Both the position numbers and the translations under genes were made by a program. Of a stretch of DNA of 64,000 bases, positions 7,789 to 17,447 are shown piece after piece. The notes beneath the pieces are model-generated. The model did not search any database and was not told where the DNA came from. It was given only the letters and a program-made list of their open reading frames with translations. Origin of the DNA: Catenibacillus sp964565805 (lineage in GTDB: Bacteria; Bacillota; Clostridia; Lachnospirales; Lachnospiraceae); the NCBI GenBank assembly GCA_964565805.1, contig CAZMGH010000002.1, positions 62,001 through 126,000 on the forward strand, in the 5' to 3' direction. Each line of letters starts with the position of its first letter. The stretch's first letter is position 1.

Positions 7789-9162
7789 ATGACAGATTCT
7801 GTAAATACCCGGGAACTGGTGCTGGATATGCTTATGGAGGTCACCCGGGACGGGCGGCCCTCTCATGTGGTCCACAGCCAGATGCTGGAAAAGTACGAAT
7901 ATTTGGAAAAGCAGGAGCGAAAGTTTATCAGTAGGCTTTTTAAAGGGACTTTAGAGCGGATGCTCACTTTAGACTATGTAATCGGCCTTTTTTCCTCTGT
8001 AAAACTTTCTAAGATCCGCCCGGTGGTAAAAAATATTCTCCGCATGGGCGTTTACCAGATCCTGTATATGAAAAATATTCCCCGCAGCGCCGCCTGTAAT
8101 GAAGCGGTCAAGCTTTCCGGGCGCCGGGGATTTAAAAATCTTAAGGGCTTTGTAAATGGCATTTTGAGAAATGTCAGCCGTCGGGCGGAAAACATTTCCT
8201 GGCCGGATAAGGATAAAGATCCGGTCAATTACCTGTCAGTAATGTATTCGGCCCCGGAGTGGCTGGTGGATCTGTGGCTTAAAAACTATGGCTCGGACAA
8301 AACAGAGACTATGTTAAAGGATAGTCTGGAAGACAAGCCGGTGACGGTGCGGTGTGTTTCGGAAAAGGATACGGATCGGATAAAGGCTATCCTTGAAGCA
8401 GAAGGGGTCAGTGTTTCCCCGGGGAGCCTTATTCCTTATGCCCTAAAGCTCTCCGGCCTTGACTATCTTGGCGCTTTGGACAGCTTTCGCCAGGGACTTT
8501 ATGCTGTTCAGGATGAAGGCTCTATGATGGCTGTGGAAATGGCTCATCTTTCCTCGGGAGATACAGTGCTTGATGTGTGCGCGGCGCCGGGAGGAAAAAG
8601 CTGCCACAGCGGCGGAAAGCTTTTGACCATGGCGGCAGCTTCTTTAAATGACGCTGACCGGGAAAGTGAAAGCGGCCAGTATAAGACCGGCCAGGTCATT
8701 GCCAGAGATCTTACACCGGCAAAGGCTCAGCTGATTCTGGAAAATGTCCAACGGCTTGGCCTTTCCAATGTGACAGTGCAGGTAAAGGACGCCACAGTGC
8801 TTTATGAGGAGGACCGGGGAATAGCCCAGGTCGTCCTGGCGGATCTGCCCTGCTCAGGCCTTGGGGTCCTGGGAAGAAAGGCGGATATTAAATACCGCAT
8901 GAATCCGGAACAGATGAAAGAACTGGCAGCCCTTCAGAGAAAAATCCTGTCCGTGGCGCAAAATTATGTGGCTGAAGGCGGGACTTTGGTTTACAGCACA
9001 TGTACAGTAAATCCGGAAGAAAATATGGAAAATGCCCTGTGGTTTCAGGAAAATTTTGATTTTGTCATGGAGGATTCCCGCCAGTACCTTCCCGGGATCC
9101 ATGGATGCGATGGATTTTTTATCTCCCGGTTTAAAAAGACGAAAGACAGGATCAGCGGTTAA
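7789..9162 (+). CDS. rsmB: 16S rRNA (cytosine-967-C5) methyltransferase
   Basis: A roughly 457-residue RsmB: an amino-terminal NusB-like RNA-binding domain and an AdoMet-dependent methyltransferase domain. Seen: the AdoMet loop VCAAPGGKS, motif IV DLPCSGLG near residue 351 and motif VI YSTCTVNPEEN near 402, which give the two active-site Cys. Compared with the family there is an extra segment of about 20 residues (rich in Ser, Asp, Glu) between the AdoMet loop and the following strand. An in-frame ATG at 7783 lies directly against the AAAGGG ribosome site; the ATG at 7789 is better spaced. Confidence 0.92.
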   Translation: MTDSVNTRELVLDMLMEVTRDGRPSHVVHSQMLEKYEYLEKQERKFISRLFKGTLERMLTLDYVIGLFSSVKLSKIRPVVKNILRMGVYQILYMKNIPRSAACNEAVKLSGRRGFKNLKGFVNGILRNVSRRAENISWPDKDKDPVNYLSVMYSAPEWLVDLWLKNYGSDKTETMLKDSLEDKPVTVRCVSEKDTDRIKAILEAEGVSVSPGSLIPYALKLSGLDYLGALDSFRQGLYAVQDEGSMMAVEMAHLSSGDTVLDVCAAPGGKSCHSGGKLLTMAAASLNDADRESESGQYKTGQVIARDLTPAKAQLILENVQRLGLSNVTVQVKDATVLYEEDRGIAQVVLADLPCSGLGVLGRKADIKYRMNPEQMKELAALQRKILSVAQNYVAEGGTLVYSTCTVNPEENMENALWFQENFDFVMEDSRQYLPGIHGCDGFFISRFKKTKDRISG

Positions 9163-9209
9163 ATCTTTAATTGCCCCCATAATACCACGGATGAAAAGGC
9201 GAAAGGATA

Positions 9210-10265
9210 ATGAATGAAAAAATCGATATTCAATCCATGGATCTAAATGAGCTGACCGCTTATGTGACGGATGTTCTTGGAGAGAAGCCTTTCAGGGCCC
9301 GTCAGATCTATGAGTGGATCCATGTAAAGCTGGCTTCAGGATTTGATGAAATGACGAATTTATCAAAATCCTTAAGGGAAAAGCTGAAAAAAAACGGTTA
9401 CCTAGTTATGCCGGAGATTGCCCGGCGGTTGGTTTCCAATATTGACGGAACGCGAAAATATCTGTTCCGTCTATCGGATGGCAATATTATTGAAAGTGTT
9501 TTAATGAAATATAAGCACGGAAATTCTGTGTGCGTGTCTTCCCAGGTAGGCTGCCGTATGGGATGCAGGTTCTGCGCTTCCACTTTAGACGGCCTGGAGA
9601 GAAATATGACCCCATCGGAAATGCTGGGAGAGGTTTATATGATCCAGAAGGATCTGGGTGAACGTATTTCCAATGTGGTCATTATGGGAAGCGGGGAACC
9701 TTTGGATAATTATGATAATGTGCTCCGCTTTATTAAGATGCTTTCGGATGAAAACGGACTGAATATAAGCCAGAGAAATATTACTTTATCTACCTGCGGC
9801 ATTGTTCCCAGAATCTATGACTTGGCAAAGGAGGAGCTGGGGATTACTTTGGCCATCTCCCTTCACGCGGTAAACGATCAGCGGCGGAGAGAACTGATGC
9901 CTGTGGCCAATACCTGGTCTATTGAGGATATTTTAAAAGCATGCCGGGAATATTACAGTCATAATAACCGGCGGCTGACCTTTGAATACAGCTTGGTCAA
10001 GGGAGTCAATGACAGCGGCGAGGATGCGGCGGCCCTGGCCCGACTCCTTCACGGACTGAACGCCCATATAAATCTTATCCCGGTAAACCCTATAAAAGAG
10101 CGGGATTTTCGCCAGTCAGACAATAGTGCAGTCATGAATTTTAAAAATAAACTTGAAAAATACGGCGAAAATGTTACTATAAGAAGGGAAATGGGCAGAG
10201 ATATTCAGGCCGCATGCGGCCAATTGCGCAAAAACTATATAGATGCACTGGAAAGTGAGGATTAG
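9210..10265 (+). CDS. rlmN: 23S rRNA (adenine-2503-C2) methyltransferase
   Basis: A 351-residue radical-SAM enzyme that methylates A2503 of 23S rRNA and A37 of some tRNAs. The radical-SAM cysteines are in CRMGCRFC near residues 115-122, and the methyl-carrying Cys is in AACGQLR near the end. The GSGEPLDNYDNV motif is present. A GGCGAAAGGATA stretch upstream supports the ATG at 9210. It sits one base before the phosphatase gene, within the conserved run rsmB-rlmN-stp-prkC. Confidence 0.95.
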   Translation: MNEKIDIQSMDLNELTAYVTDVLGEKPFRARQIYEWIHVKLASGFDEMTNLSKSLREKLKKNGYLVMPEIARRLVSNIDGTRKYLFRLSDGNIIESVLMKYKHGNSVCVSSQVGCRMGCRFCASTLDGLERNMTPSEMLGEVYMIQKDLGERISNVVIMGSGEPLDNYDNVLRFIKMLSDENGLNISQRNITLSTCGIVPRIYDLAKEELGITLAISLHAVNDQRRRELMPVANTWSIEDILKACREYYSHNNRRLTFEYSLVKGVNDSGEDAAALARLLHGLNAHINLIPVNPIKERDFRQSDNSAVMNFKNKLEKYGENVTIRREMGRDIQAACGQLRKNYIDALESED

Positions 10266-10266
10266 A

Positions 10267-11001
10267 ATGAGGGTATTTGGTAAATCAGATATTGGCTCGG
10301 TGCGGAAAATGAACCAAGATTATATGTATTTTTCCAAAGCCCCAGTGGGCCAGCTTCCCAATCTGTTTATTGTAGCGGACGGGATGGGCGGACATAAGGC
10401 CGGGGACTACGCATCCCGCATGTCTGTGGAGAATTTTGTAGATTATATCCAGCAGGCGCCTCTGGATGCGCTGATACGGATCGTTGATGATGGGATTCAT
10501 TACGTAAATGAGCTGGTGATGGAAAAAGCACAGCAGTATTCCGAGTTAAACGGTATGGGGACGACTTTTGTAGCGGCATTTATTGTGGACAAAACATTAT
10601 ATGTAGCCAACGTGGGGGACAGTCGGCTGTACCTGATCGACAGCGAGATCAACCAGGTGACGGAGGATCATTCCTATGTAGGAGCTATGGTTCGGGCCGG
10701 TGAGATTACTTTAGATGAGGCGCGGCATCACCCGGATAAAAATATTATTACTCGGGCTATTGGCGCTGCCTGGGATATTCGTGTGGATTTTTTTGAAGTG
10801 GATCTGGAGCCGGGGGATAAGATCCTTATGTGCTCTGACGGTTTGTCCAATATGGTGGATGATGTCACTTTGCTGAATATTATTTCCAGCACGTATATCG
10901 GTGATACGGTAGATGCATTGATCAATGAAGCAAAGGCAAATGGCGGGCTGGATAATATTACAGCCATTGTGATAGACCCGTTTGATGAGGAGGGAAATTA
11001 A
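10267..11001 (+). CDS. prpC: Stp/PrpC family Ser/Thr protein phosphatase
   Basis: A 244-residue PP2C-type phosphatase, manganese/magnesium dependent, which reverses phosphorylation by the neighbouring PASTA kinase. Motifs: VADGMGGHKAGDYASRM near residue 36 (metal-binding Asp), GDSRLYLID near 117, CSDGLSNMV near 189 and GGLDNITAIVI near 226. The ATG at 10267 is one base after the rlmN stop and is preceded by GTGAGG; an in-frame ATG at 10243 would overlap rlmN and lacks family similarity. Its TAA overlaps the kinase ATG (TAATG). Confidence 0.94.
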   Translation: MRVFGKSDIGSVRKMNQDYMYFSKAPVGQLPNLFIVADGMGGHKAGDYASRMSVENFVDYIQQAPLDALIRIVDDGIHYVNELVMEKAQQYSELNGMGTTFVAAFIVDKTLYVANVGDSRLYLIDSEINQVTEDHSYVGAMVRAGEITLDEARHHPDKNIITRAIGAAWDIRVDFFEVDLEPGDKILMCSDGLSNMVDDVTLLNIISSTYIGDTVDALINEAKANGGLDNITAIVIDPFDEEGN

Positions 11002-13163
11002 TGGTAGTTCCAGGTATGTATCTGGCAGACCGGTACGAGATACTTGAAAAAATCGGTTCCGGCGGCATGGCTGATGTGTATAAGGCCAGGGACCGCAAGT
11101 TAAATCGTCTGGTTGCTGTTAAGGTATTAAAACAGGAATTCAGTGTGGATGAGACTTTTGTAAAGAAGTTCCAGGTGGAGGCTCAGGCTGCTGCCGGACT
11201 GTCCCATCCCAATATTGTAAATGTATATGACGTAGGTGAGGAAAACGGTATCCATTATATTGTAATGGAACTGGTCCAGGGAATCACCTTGAAAAAATAT
11301 ATTGAGATGAAAGGAAAGCTGGAGATTAAAGAAGCCTTAAATATTTCTGTTCAGATCGCTTCCGGTCTTCAGGCGGCCCATGATAACCGGATCATTCACC
11401 GGGATATTAAGCCTCAGAACATTATTATGTCCAGGGACGGCAAGGTAAAGGTTACGGATTTTGGTATTGCCAAAATGGCAGATTCCACTACAGTGACCAC
11501 AAACGCTGCAGGCAGCGTTCACTATATTTCACCGGAACAGGCCCGGGGCGGCTATTCTGACGCAAAAAGCGATATTTATTCCCTTGGTATTACCATGTAT
11601 GAGATGCTTACCGGCCGGGTGCCTTTTGAGGGCGAGACTAACGTGGCCGTGGCTCTTTTGCACATCCAGGGAGAGATGGTTCCTCCCAGAAAACTGGAGC
11701 CTTCCATCCCCCGAAGCTTTGAAAAGATCATTTTAAAATGTACTCAGAAAAGGCCGGAGCGGCGGTACGCTTCTGCCAGGGATCTGATCGCGGATCTGAG
11801 AAAGGTACTGACACACCCGGATGGGGAGTATGTAATTCTTACCGGCGCGTCTATGGCGGCTAATGAACAAACAGTGGTGTTAAATCATCATTCCGCAGCC
11901 GCCGGGAACGCCAGCCAGTCTTCGGCCAGCCGTACAGGAGATACTTCGGCCAACGCATCTTCCGGCAGCGGCCGTTCCGCGGAAGACTCCGACCAGTCGA
12001 ACCGTCAGTATGCCGGGAAAAATGGTCAGGGGCGCAGCGATTATGATGAAGATGAGGATGAAGATGGCGTAAACCCGGCGCTGGAAAAGGTGATGATGGT
12101 GCTGGGGATCGTAGGCGCCGTGATCCTGGTCGTGGTGATCTTTTTTATCATCGCCCGGGCCGTGGGTCTGTTTTCCGGAAGCGGACAGACGGAAAGCGGT
12201 ATTGAAAGCATGAGTGAAAGCCAGACCGAGTCTTTATCTGATACGGAAAGCACTGAGGAGGTTCAGGTTCCGGATCTTTATGATATGACTCAGCAGGAGG
12301 CTCAGTCTGAACTGCAGTCTTATGGCTTATATTTAAGCGTCCAAAACGGAGCGAGCGATGACGTAGAGGAAGGTCATATTTACAGGCAAAGTCCGAGTGA
12401 GGGAACAACCCTTTCCAGAGGAGATACAGTGACTGTGTGGATTAATTCCAGCGAATCTGAAACCGAGGAACAGGTACAAGTCCCGGACGTGACCAACTAT
12501 ACTTATAATCAGGCAAGTACAGCCCTGCAGGCTCAGGGGCTTGGTATTGCGGGGGTAGCATACGAATACAGTGATAGTATTTCCGCTGACCGGGTGATCC
12601 GCACGGATCCGGCCGCGGGAACGTCTGTAGATTCAGGATCTGATGTGACCATTTATATTAGCAAGGGTCCGGAGCAAAAAACGACGACCATGCCTCAGGT
12701 GGTTGGCACTACTCTGGCGGATGCTCGTACACTGCTTGAAGGCAGCAATCTTACGGTGGGTCAGGTGACCTATGAGTCCAGCGATTCTGTGGCAGAAGGC
12801 CGGGTGATCCGGGCCAGCGTGTCCAGAGGCACGACCGTAGATGAGGGAACGGCTGTGGATCTGGTGATCAGTACCGGTCCGGCAGAAATTGAAAGCCAGG
12901 GGCAGTCCTCCTATACAGGGACGATCGATCTTTCTGGATTGGAAAATCCTATCGGAGGTTTAAGTGAGGGACAAACAGCGACAGTCCTTATTAATGTATA
13001 TAGCGCTTCAGGATCTGTAGTATGGACCACAGGAAATATGACCATGGGAGCGGATGATTGGGTTACCTGGTATACTGTGACTACCGAAAACGTCGAACCG
13101 GTAACCTGGGAGGTCATGGTGGACGGCCAGTCTATCGGTACCGGCCGGGTAAACATGAGCTGA
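11001..13163 (+). CDS. prkC: PASTA-domain Ser/Thr protein kinase
   Basis: A 720-residue membrane kinase that senses cell-wall fragments. Kinase domain 1-275 with GSGGMADVYKA, the VAVKVLK lysine, HRDIKPQNI and DFG; then a low-complexity Ser/Ala/Asn linker; one membrane helix at about 364-390; and three extracellular PASTA repeats starting near 421, 492 and 564 (each opening with VPD or MPQV). The last 80 or so residues form an extra predicted beta domain with no family name that I can give. Coupled to the phosphatase by the one-base overlap. Likely roles are cell-wall growth, spore germination and division control by homology. Confidence 0.95.
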   Translation: MVVPGMYLADRYEILEKIGSGGMADVYKARDRKLNRLVAVKVLKQEFSVDETFVKKFQVEAQAAAGLSHPNIVNVYDVGEENGIHYIVMELVQGITLKKYIEMKGKLEIKEALNISVQIASGLQAAHDNRIIHRDIKPQNIIMSRDGKVKVTDFGIAKMADSTTVTTNAAGSVHYISPEQARGGYSDAKSDIYSLGITMYEMLTGRVPFEGETNVAVALLHIQGEMVPPRKLEPSIPRSFEKIILKCTQKRPERRYASARDLIADLRKVLTHPDGEYVILTGASMAANEQTVVLNHHSAAAGNASQSSASRTGDTSANASSGSGRSAEDSDQSNRQYAGKNGQGRSDYDEDEDEDGVNPALEKVMMVLGIVGAVILVVVIFFIIARAVGLFSGSGQTESGIESMSESQTESLSDTESTEEVQVPDLYDMTQQEAQSELQSYGLYLSVQNGASDDVEEGHIYRQSPSEGTTLSRGDTVTVWINSSESETEEQVQVPDVTNYTYNQASTALQAQGLGIAGVAYEYSDSISADRVIRTDPAAGTSVDSGSDVTIYISKGPEQKTTTMPQVVGTTLADARTLLEGSNLTVGQVTYESSDSVAEGRVIRASVSRGTTVDEGTAVDLVISTGPAEIESQGQSSYTGTIDLSGLENPIGGLSEGQTATVLINVYSASGSVVWTTGNMTMGADDWVTWYTVTTENVEPVTWEVMVDGQSIGTGRVNMS

Positions 13164-13174
13164 CAGGAGGATCC

Positions 13175-14053
13175 ATGCAGGGAAAGATCATTAAAGGTAT
13201 TGCAGGATTTTACTATGTCCATAACCCGGAAAAAGGCACCTATGCCTGTAAGGCCAAAGGGATTTTCAGAAACGAAAAGATCAAGCCCCTGGTTGGAGAT
13301 ATGACGGAGTTTCATGTAACCCATGAAGGAGATAAGGAGGGCAGTATTGATAAAATACTGCCCCGGAAAAATGCTCTGATCCGTCCCGCTGTGGCTAATG
13401 TAGATCAGGCCATGATCATTTTTGCCGTTGCCAGCCCTGCGCCTAACTTGAACATGCTGGACCGTTTTCTCATTACTATGAAGCTTCAGCATGTGGACAC
13501 CATCATCTGTTTTAATAAGACGGATGTATCCTCTCAGACGGAGGTTGACAGGCTTAGAGATGTTTATAAAAACTGCGGCTGCCAGGCGGTATTTACCAGT
13601 GTGGAGAAACAGGAAGGCCTTTTGCAGGTGAGAGCGCTTTTAAAAGATAAGACCACAGTCATGGCCGGGCCCTCTGGTGTGGGAAAATCATCTATGATGA
13701 ACTACCTTAAGCCGGAGGCGGCCATGGAAACAGGGGCCATCAGCAAAAAGATCCAGCGGGGGCGTCATACCACCCGCCATTCGGAGCTGTTTCATCTGGA
13801 GGGTTCCACCTATGTGATGGATACCCCGGGATTTACTTCCCTTTATATAGACCATGTTGAGGCTCAGGATTTGAAAAACTGTTTTGCAGAATTTGAACCT
13901 TATGAAGGACAGTGCCGTTTTAACGGATGCGTCCACATCCACGAACCGGACTGCGCTGTGAAGGAGGCCTTAAAGGCAGGAAAGATCAGCCGCAGCCGTT
14001 ATGACAATTATGTAATGTTTTATGAAGAGCTTAAAAGCCAGCGGCGGTATTAA
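13175..14053 (+). CDS. rsgA: Ribosome small-subunit GTPase RsgA
   Basis: A 292-residue circularly permuted GTPase that acts late in 30S assembly. The order of motifs is the permuted one: NKTD near residue 113 comes before the P-loop GPSGVGKSS near 164, and DTPGF follows. The carboxy-terminal zinc site is CRFNGCVHIHEPDC near 246. The ATG at 13175 follows CAGGAGGATCC; an upstream in-frame extension reads into the kinase gene and is rejected. It follows prkC by 11 bases, the usual Firmicutes order. Confidence 0.95.
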   Translation: MQGKIIKGIAGFYYVHNPEKGTYACKAKGIFRNEKIKPLVGDMTEFHVTHEGDKEGSIDKILPRKNALIRPAVANVDQAMIIFAVASPAPNLNMLDRFLITMKLQHVDTIICFNKTDVSSQTEVDRLRDVYKNCGCQAVFTSVEKQEGLLQVRALLKDKTTVMAGPSGVGKSSMMNYLKPEAAMETGAISKKIQRGRHTTRHSELFHLEGSTYVMDTPGFTSLYIDHVEAQDLKNCFAEFEPYEGQCRFNGCVHIHEPDCAVKEALKAGKISRSRYDNYVMFYEELKSQRRY

Positions 14054-14075
14054 GACGCACCGCTGGCTTTTTAAA
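14033..14075 (+). terminator. Intrinsic terminator at the rsgA stop
   Basis: Arms AAAAGCCAGCGG (14033-14044) and CCGCTGGCTTTT (14060-14071) with a 15-base loop and a short T run. The left arm lies inside the last codons of rsgA. It may only attenuate, since rpe follows 15 bases later. Confidence 0.6.
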
Positions 14076-14089
14076 GGGGGATACTTGTT

Positions 14090-14755
14090 ATGTTAAAGCT
14101 GGCGCCATCAATTTTATCGGCAGATTTTGCCAATTTGGGAGCAGATGTAAAGGCTGTGGATCAGGCCGGCGCCCAGTATATCCATATTGATGTTATGGAT
14201 GGGGCCTTTGTCCCTAATTTTTCCCTGGGACTTCCGGTGATCAAGGCCATCCGGAAATATACGGAAAAGGTTTTTGATGTACATCTTATGGTGGAAGATC
14301 CGGCCCATCATCTGAAGGCCTTTAAGGAGGCGGGGGCGGATATGATCACCGTCCATGCAGAAGCCAGCCGTCATCTTCACCGCACCATTCAGACCATACG
14401 AAGCCTGGATATTAAAGCCGGTGTTGCCTTAAATCCTGCCACACCTTTGTGTGTTCTGGATTATGTGCTGGAGGATGTGGATATGGTGCTGCTTATGGGT
14501 GTAAATCCCGGCTATGGCGGTCAGAAATATATTCCCTCCACCACAGATAAGATCCGGCAGTTAAGGGAAATAATCCAGATAAGAGGCCTTCACACGGATA
14601 TAGAAGTGGACGGCGGGGTAAACCGGGATAACCTGGGAATGATTTTAGATGCCGGGGCTAATGTGATCGTTGCCGGTTCCCAGATCTTTAAGGGAAATGT
14701 GGCAGATAATATGAAAGATTTTCTTGAAATCATGAAAAGGTATGAAAAAGGGTGA
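14090..14755 (+). CDS. rpe: Ribulose-phosphate 3-epimerase
   Basis: A 221-residue TIM-barrel epimerase that interconverts ribulose 5-phosphate and xylulose 5-phosphate. Signatures: LAPSILSADFANLG at the start, HIDVMDGAFVPN, DVHLMV, and GVNPGYGGQKYIPST, VDGGV at the phosphate end. AAAGGGGG lies upstream of the ATG. Overlaps nothing downstream of note: the thiN ATG is 21 bases after its stop. Confidence 0.95.
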   Translation: MLKLAPSILSADFANLGADVKAVDQAGAQYIHIDVMDGAFVPNFSLGLPVIKAIRKYTEKVFDVHLMVEDPAHHLKAFKEAGADMITVHAEASRHLHRTIQTIRSLDIKAGVALNPATPLCVLDYVLEDVDMVLLMGVNPGYGGQKYIPSTTDKIRQLREIIQIRGLHTDIEVDGGVNRDNLGMILDAGANVIVAGSQIFKGNVADNMKDFLEIMKRYEKG

Positions 14756-14775
14756 TTCAGAGAGGAGCAGTTTTA

Positions 14776-15453
14776 ATGGACGTTCTTTTGATTTCCGGAG
14801 GTCATGTGGACCTGGAATTTGCCCAAAACTTTCTTAAGGAACATGCTTTTGAAAAGATCATTGCCGTGGACGGCGGTCTTAAGACTGCCGACTGCCTTAA
14901 GGCCGCCCCTTTGACAGACATTGTGGGGGATTTTGATACTGTGGCGCCGGGAATCCTTGAAAAGTACAAAAAGGCGGCGAAAATGGAAAATGGTCCGGTG
15001 ATCCATGAATATATTCCGGAAAAGGATTATACAGACACAGATATTGCCTTAAAGCTGGCTATCCGGTACTGTGACGGGAGAGCTCACAGCCGGATCTGGA
15101 TTCTGGGAGCTACCGGTACCCGGCTGGACCATGTTCTGGCCAATATTACCATGCTCCTTCTTCCCTTCCAAAAAGGGATCCCCACAGTGATCCAGGATGA
15201 GCATAACCGGCTCAGTCTTTTATCCGGACACAGAACGATCAAAAAAGATGATCACTTCGGAAAATATCTTTCTTTGATTCCTTTAACAGCAGAAATCAGC
15301 GGAGTAACGCTTCAGGGGGTAAAATATCCCCTGGAGGATCATACCATATCCCTTGGGGAAAGCTTATGTGTCAGCAATGAGATCACCGGGGATCAGGCCA
15401 TGCTTTGGGTCAAAGAGGGCATTGCCATTGTGCTGGAAACCCGGGATGAATAA
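14776..15453 (+). CDS. thiN: Thiamine pyrophosphokinase
   Basis: A 225-residue thiamine diphosphokinase, which converts thiamine to the cofactor TPP with ATP. Seen: AVDGGL, GDFDT near residue 51 and the KDYTDTDIALKLA and GATGTRLDHVLANI segments, all conserved. The ATG at 14776 follows AGAGGAG at 14761; an in-frame start at 14752 would overlap rpe and has no ribosome site. TPP is also the cofactor for the transketolase and pyruvate:ferredoxin oxidoreductase encoded further along. Confidence 0.93.
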   Translation: MDVLLISGGHVDLEFAQNFLKEHAFEKIIAVDGGLKTADCLKAAPLTDIVGDFDTVAPGILEKYKKAAKMENGPVIHEYIPEKDYTDTDIALKLAIRYCDGRAHSRIWILGATGTRLDHVLANITMLLLPFQKGIPTVIQDEHNRLSLLSGHRTIKKDDHFGKYLSLIPLTAEISGVTLQGVKYPLEDHTISLGESLCVSNEITGDQAMLWVKEGIAIVLETRDE

Positions 15454-15497
15454 GATAGGGAATCTGTCACCACATTTTTTTTAAAAGGTGAATGAAA

Positions 15498-17447
15498 ATG
15501 ACTAAAACAACACAACTCATCGAGTTTTACGTGGCTGAATATCGCAAGGAGGCAAAAAAGAAAAGCAATGTCCGGGCATCCGGCTATGAGAAGCGCCTTG
15601 GAGCCTTGAACAAAACATTAAAACGTCTGGGACCCCATCAGGTAAGCCGGTCGATTTTGGAGGATTATCACCGGCAGATCAAAAATCTTTTTCATCTTGC
15701 GTCAAAATATCGGAATAAGTCAGCCATTTCTTTTCTGGTATCCCAGACCATCCCCCAGCTGGTTCGGCTGGATCTGCATATGGTCCTTCCGGATGACCTG
15801 GAGTCTCTGGATGAAGGATTTTTTGACTATATCCGGAGCCATATGCCAGGCGCTGTATGTTCCCACACCCTTTTTGAACTGTGTCAAAGATACCGCAGAT
15901 ATTGTATTGAAAATCGCATTACAGAGTTGGTGCCGTCCCGGCCGGAACTGGAATTTCCAAAGGCCCTGTCCATGAACCGGCGTTTTATCCTTCATATCGG
16001 CCCTACGAACAGCGGAAAAACCTTTCAGGCTCTGGAAGCCTTGAAAAATGCAAAGCACGGTGTTTATCTGGGGCCTTTGCGCCTTCTGGCCCTGGAAGTT
16101 TATGAACGGATGAACGCGTACCATACTCCATGTACCATGCTGACAGGGCAGGAATGTATCGAAACCCCTCACAGCCGGGTTACTGCCTCTACGATAGAAA
16201 TGGCGGACATTAATGACACCTATGACATTGCAGTTATTGATGAGGCACAAATGGTTTCCGATACGGATCGGGGACATTCCTGGACTCGGGCCATTTTAGG
16301 GCTTTTAGCGAATGAGATCCATATTTGTCTCAGTCCGGTGGCGGAGCCGGTAGTGACCCATTTGATCCGCCTGTGCCAGGACCATTATGAGATCCGCCGC
16401 TATGAACGGAAGATTCCTTTGTACTGTGAGGAGACTTCCTTTGTATTTCCCGATGATGTCCAGCCTGGGGATGCCCTCATTGTATTTTCCAAAAGATCGG
16501 TACTTGATGTGGCCGGACGGTTGGAAGAGCGGGGGATCCGCGCTAGCGTGATCTATGGAAGTCTACCTCCGGAGATCCGGCGGCGTCAGGTGGAAATGTT
16601 TGCCTCCGGCCAGACAAAGGTAGTGGTGGCCACAGATGCTATCGGCATGGGGCTGAACCTTCCTGTAAGACGGATCGTATTTGTCCAGGTGGAAAAGTTT
16701 GACGGAACTTTAAGACGGCCCTTAAAGACGCCGGAGATCAAGCAGATCGCCGGCCGTGCGGGAAGATACGGCCTTTATGACGCTGGATATGTGACAGCCA
16801 TGGGGGATGAGGCGCTGGACTATGTGCGGGAGCAGTTTGACGCTCCGGAGGCGCCTATTGAAACGGTAAGTCTCGGCTTCCCTCAGGTGCTTCTTGATAT
16901 GGATGAGTCTTTGGATGCCATATTAAGAGTATGGCATGATGTTCGGACCCGGTCGCCTTTTGTTAAGGTAAGTATTGAAGACACCCTGTTTTTATATGAT
17001 CAGGCCAACAGACGCAGAAATTATATTGACGGCTTTAAGGACAAAAGGACACTGTACCGGATGATCAGCTGTCCCATTGATGTAAAGGACCGTCATGTGG
17101 TAGATTTGTGGAACCATTACTGTGAAGTTTATACCGCTGACGTGTCTCTGCCCTATCCGGACAAAAAGGATCTTAAAGAACTGACCGGAATCCAGAAATA
17201 TGAAACTTATTATAAACAGCTGGATCTATATTATCAGTTTTCTGTCCGCATGGGAAAGATTATTGACACAAAGTGGCTATCCCGGGAAAGGACCCGGACG
17301 GAAAGTACCATTATGCGTTATCTTCTTGGAAAGAAGACCAATTATATTGCCACATGCCGGTACTGTGGCCGGAAGCTTCCCGTAGGCTATAGCTTTGGCG
17401 TATGCCCCAGCTGTTTTAAAGTATCTAAAAGCTCCAGATCCTCCTGA
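15498..17447 (+). CDS. Suv3-like DExH RNA helicase
   Basis: A 649-residue superfamily-2 helicase related to the mitochondrial degradosome helicase Suv3. Order: an amino-terminal basic, helical region of about 155 residues; Walker A GPTNSGKT near residue 168; DEAQ near 248; motif VI QIAGRAGRYG near 416; Suv3-type carboxy part; and a final zinc ribbon with two CxxC pairs near 620-640. Suv3 proteins unwind RNA ahead of an exoribonuclease such as polynucleotide phosphorylase. Bacterial members are known but not widely studied. AAAGGTG at 15484-15490 is too near the ATG at 15492 but well spaced for 15498. Its last 61 bases overlap the convergent small gene. Confidence 0.88.
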   Translation: MTKTTQLIEFYVAEYRKEAKKKSNVRASGYEKRLGALNKTLKRLGPHQVSRSILEDYHRQIKNLFHLASKYRNKSAISFLVSQTIPQLVRLDLHMVLPDDLESLDEGFFDYIRSHMPGAVCSHTLFELCQRYRRYCIENRITELVPSRPELEFPKALSMNRRFILHIGPTNSGKTFQALEALKNAKHGVYLGPLRLLALEVYERMNAYHTPCTMLTGQECIETPHSRVTASTIEMADINDTYDIAVIDEAQMVSDTDRGHSWTRAILGLLANEIHICLSPVAEPVVTHLIRLCQDHYEIRRYERKIPLYCEETSFVFPDDVQPGDALIVFSKRSVLDVAGRLEERGIRASVIYGSLPPEIRRRQVEMFASGQTKVVVATDAIGMGLNLPVRRIVFVQVEKFDGTLRRPLKTPEIKQIAGRAGRYGLYDAGYVTAMGDEALDYVREQFDAPEAPIETVSLGFPQVLLDMDESLDAILRVWHDVRTRSPFVKVSIEDTLFLYDQANRRRNYIDGFKDKRTLYRMISCPIDVKDRHVVDLWNHYCEVYTADVSLPYPDKKDLKELTGIQKYETYYKQLDLYYQFSVRMGKIIDTKWLSRERTRTESTIMRYLLGKKTNYIATCRYCGRKLPVGYSFGVCPSCFKVSKSSRSS

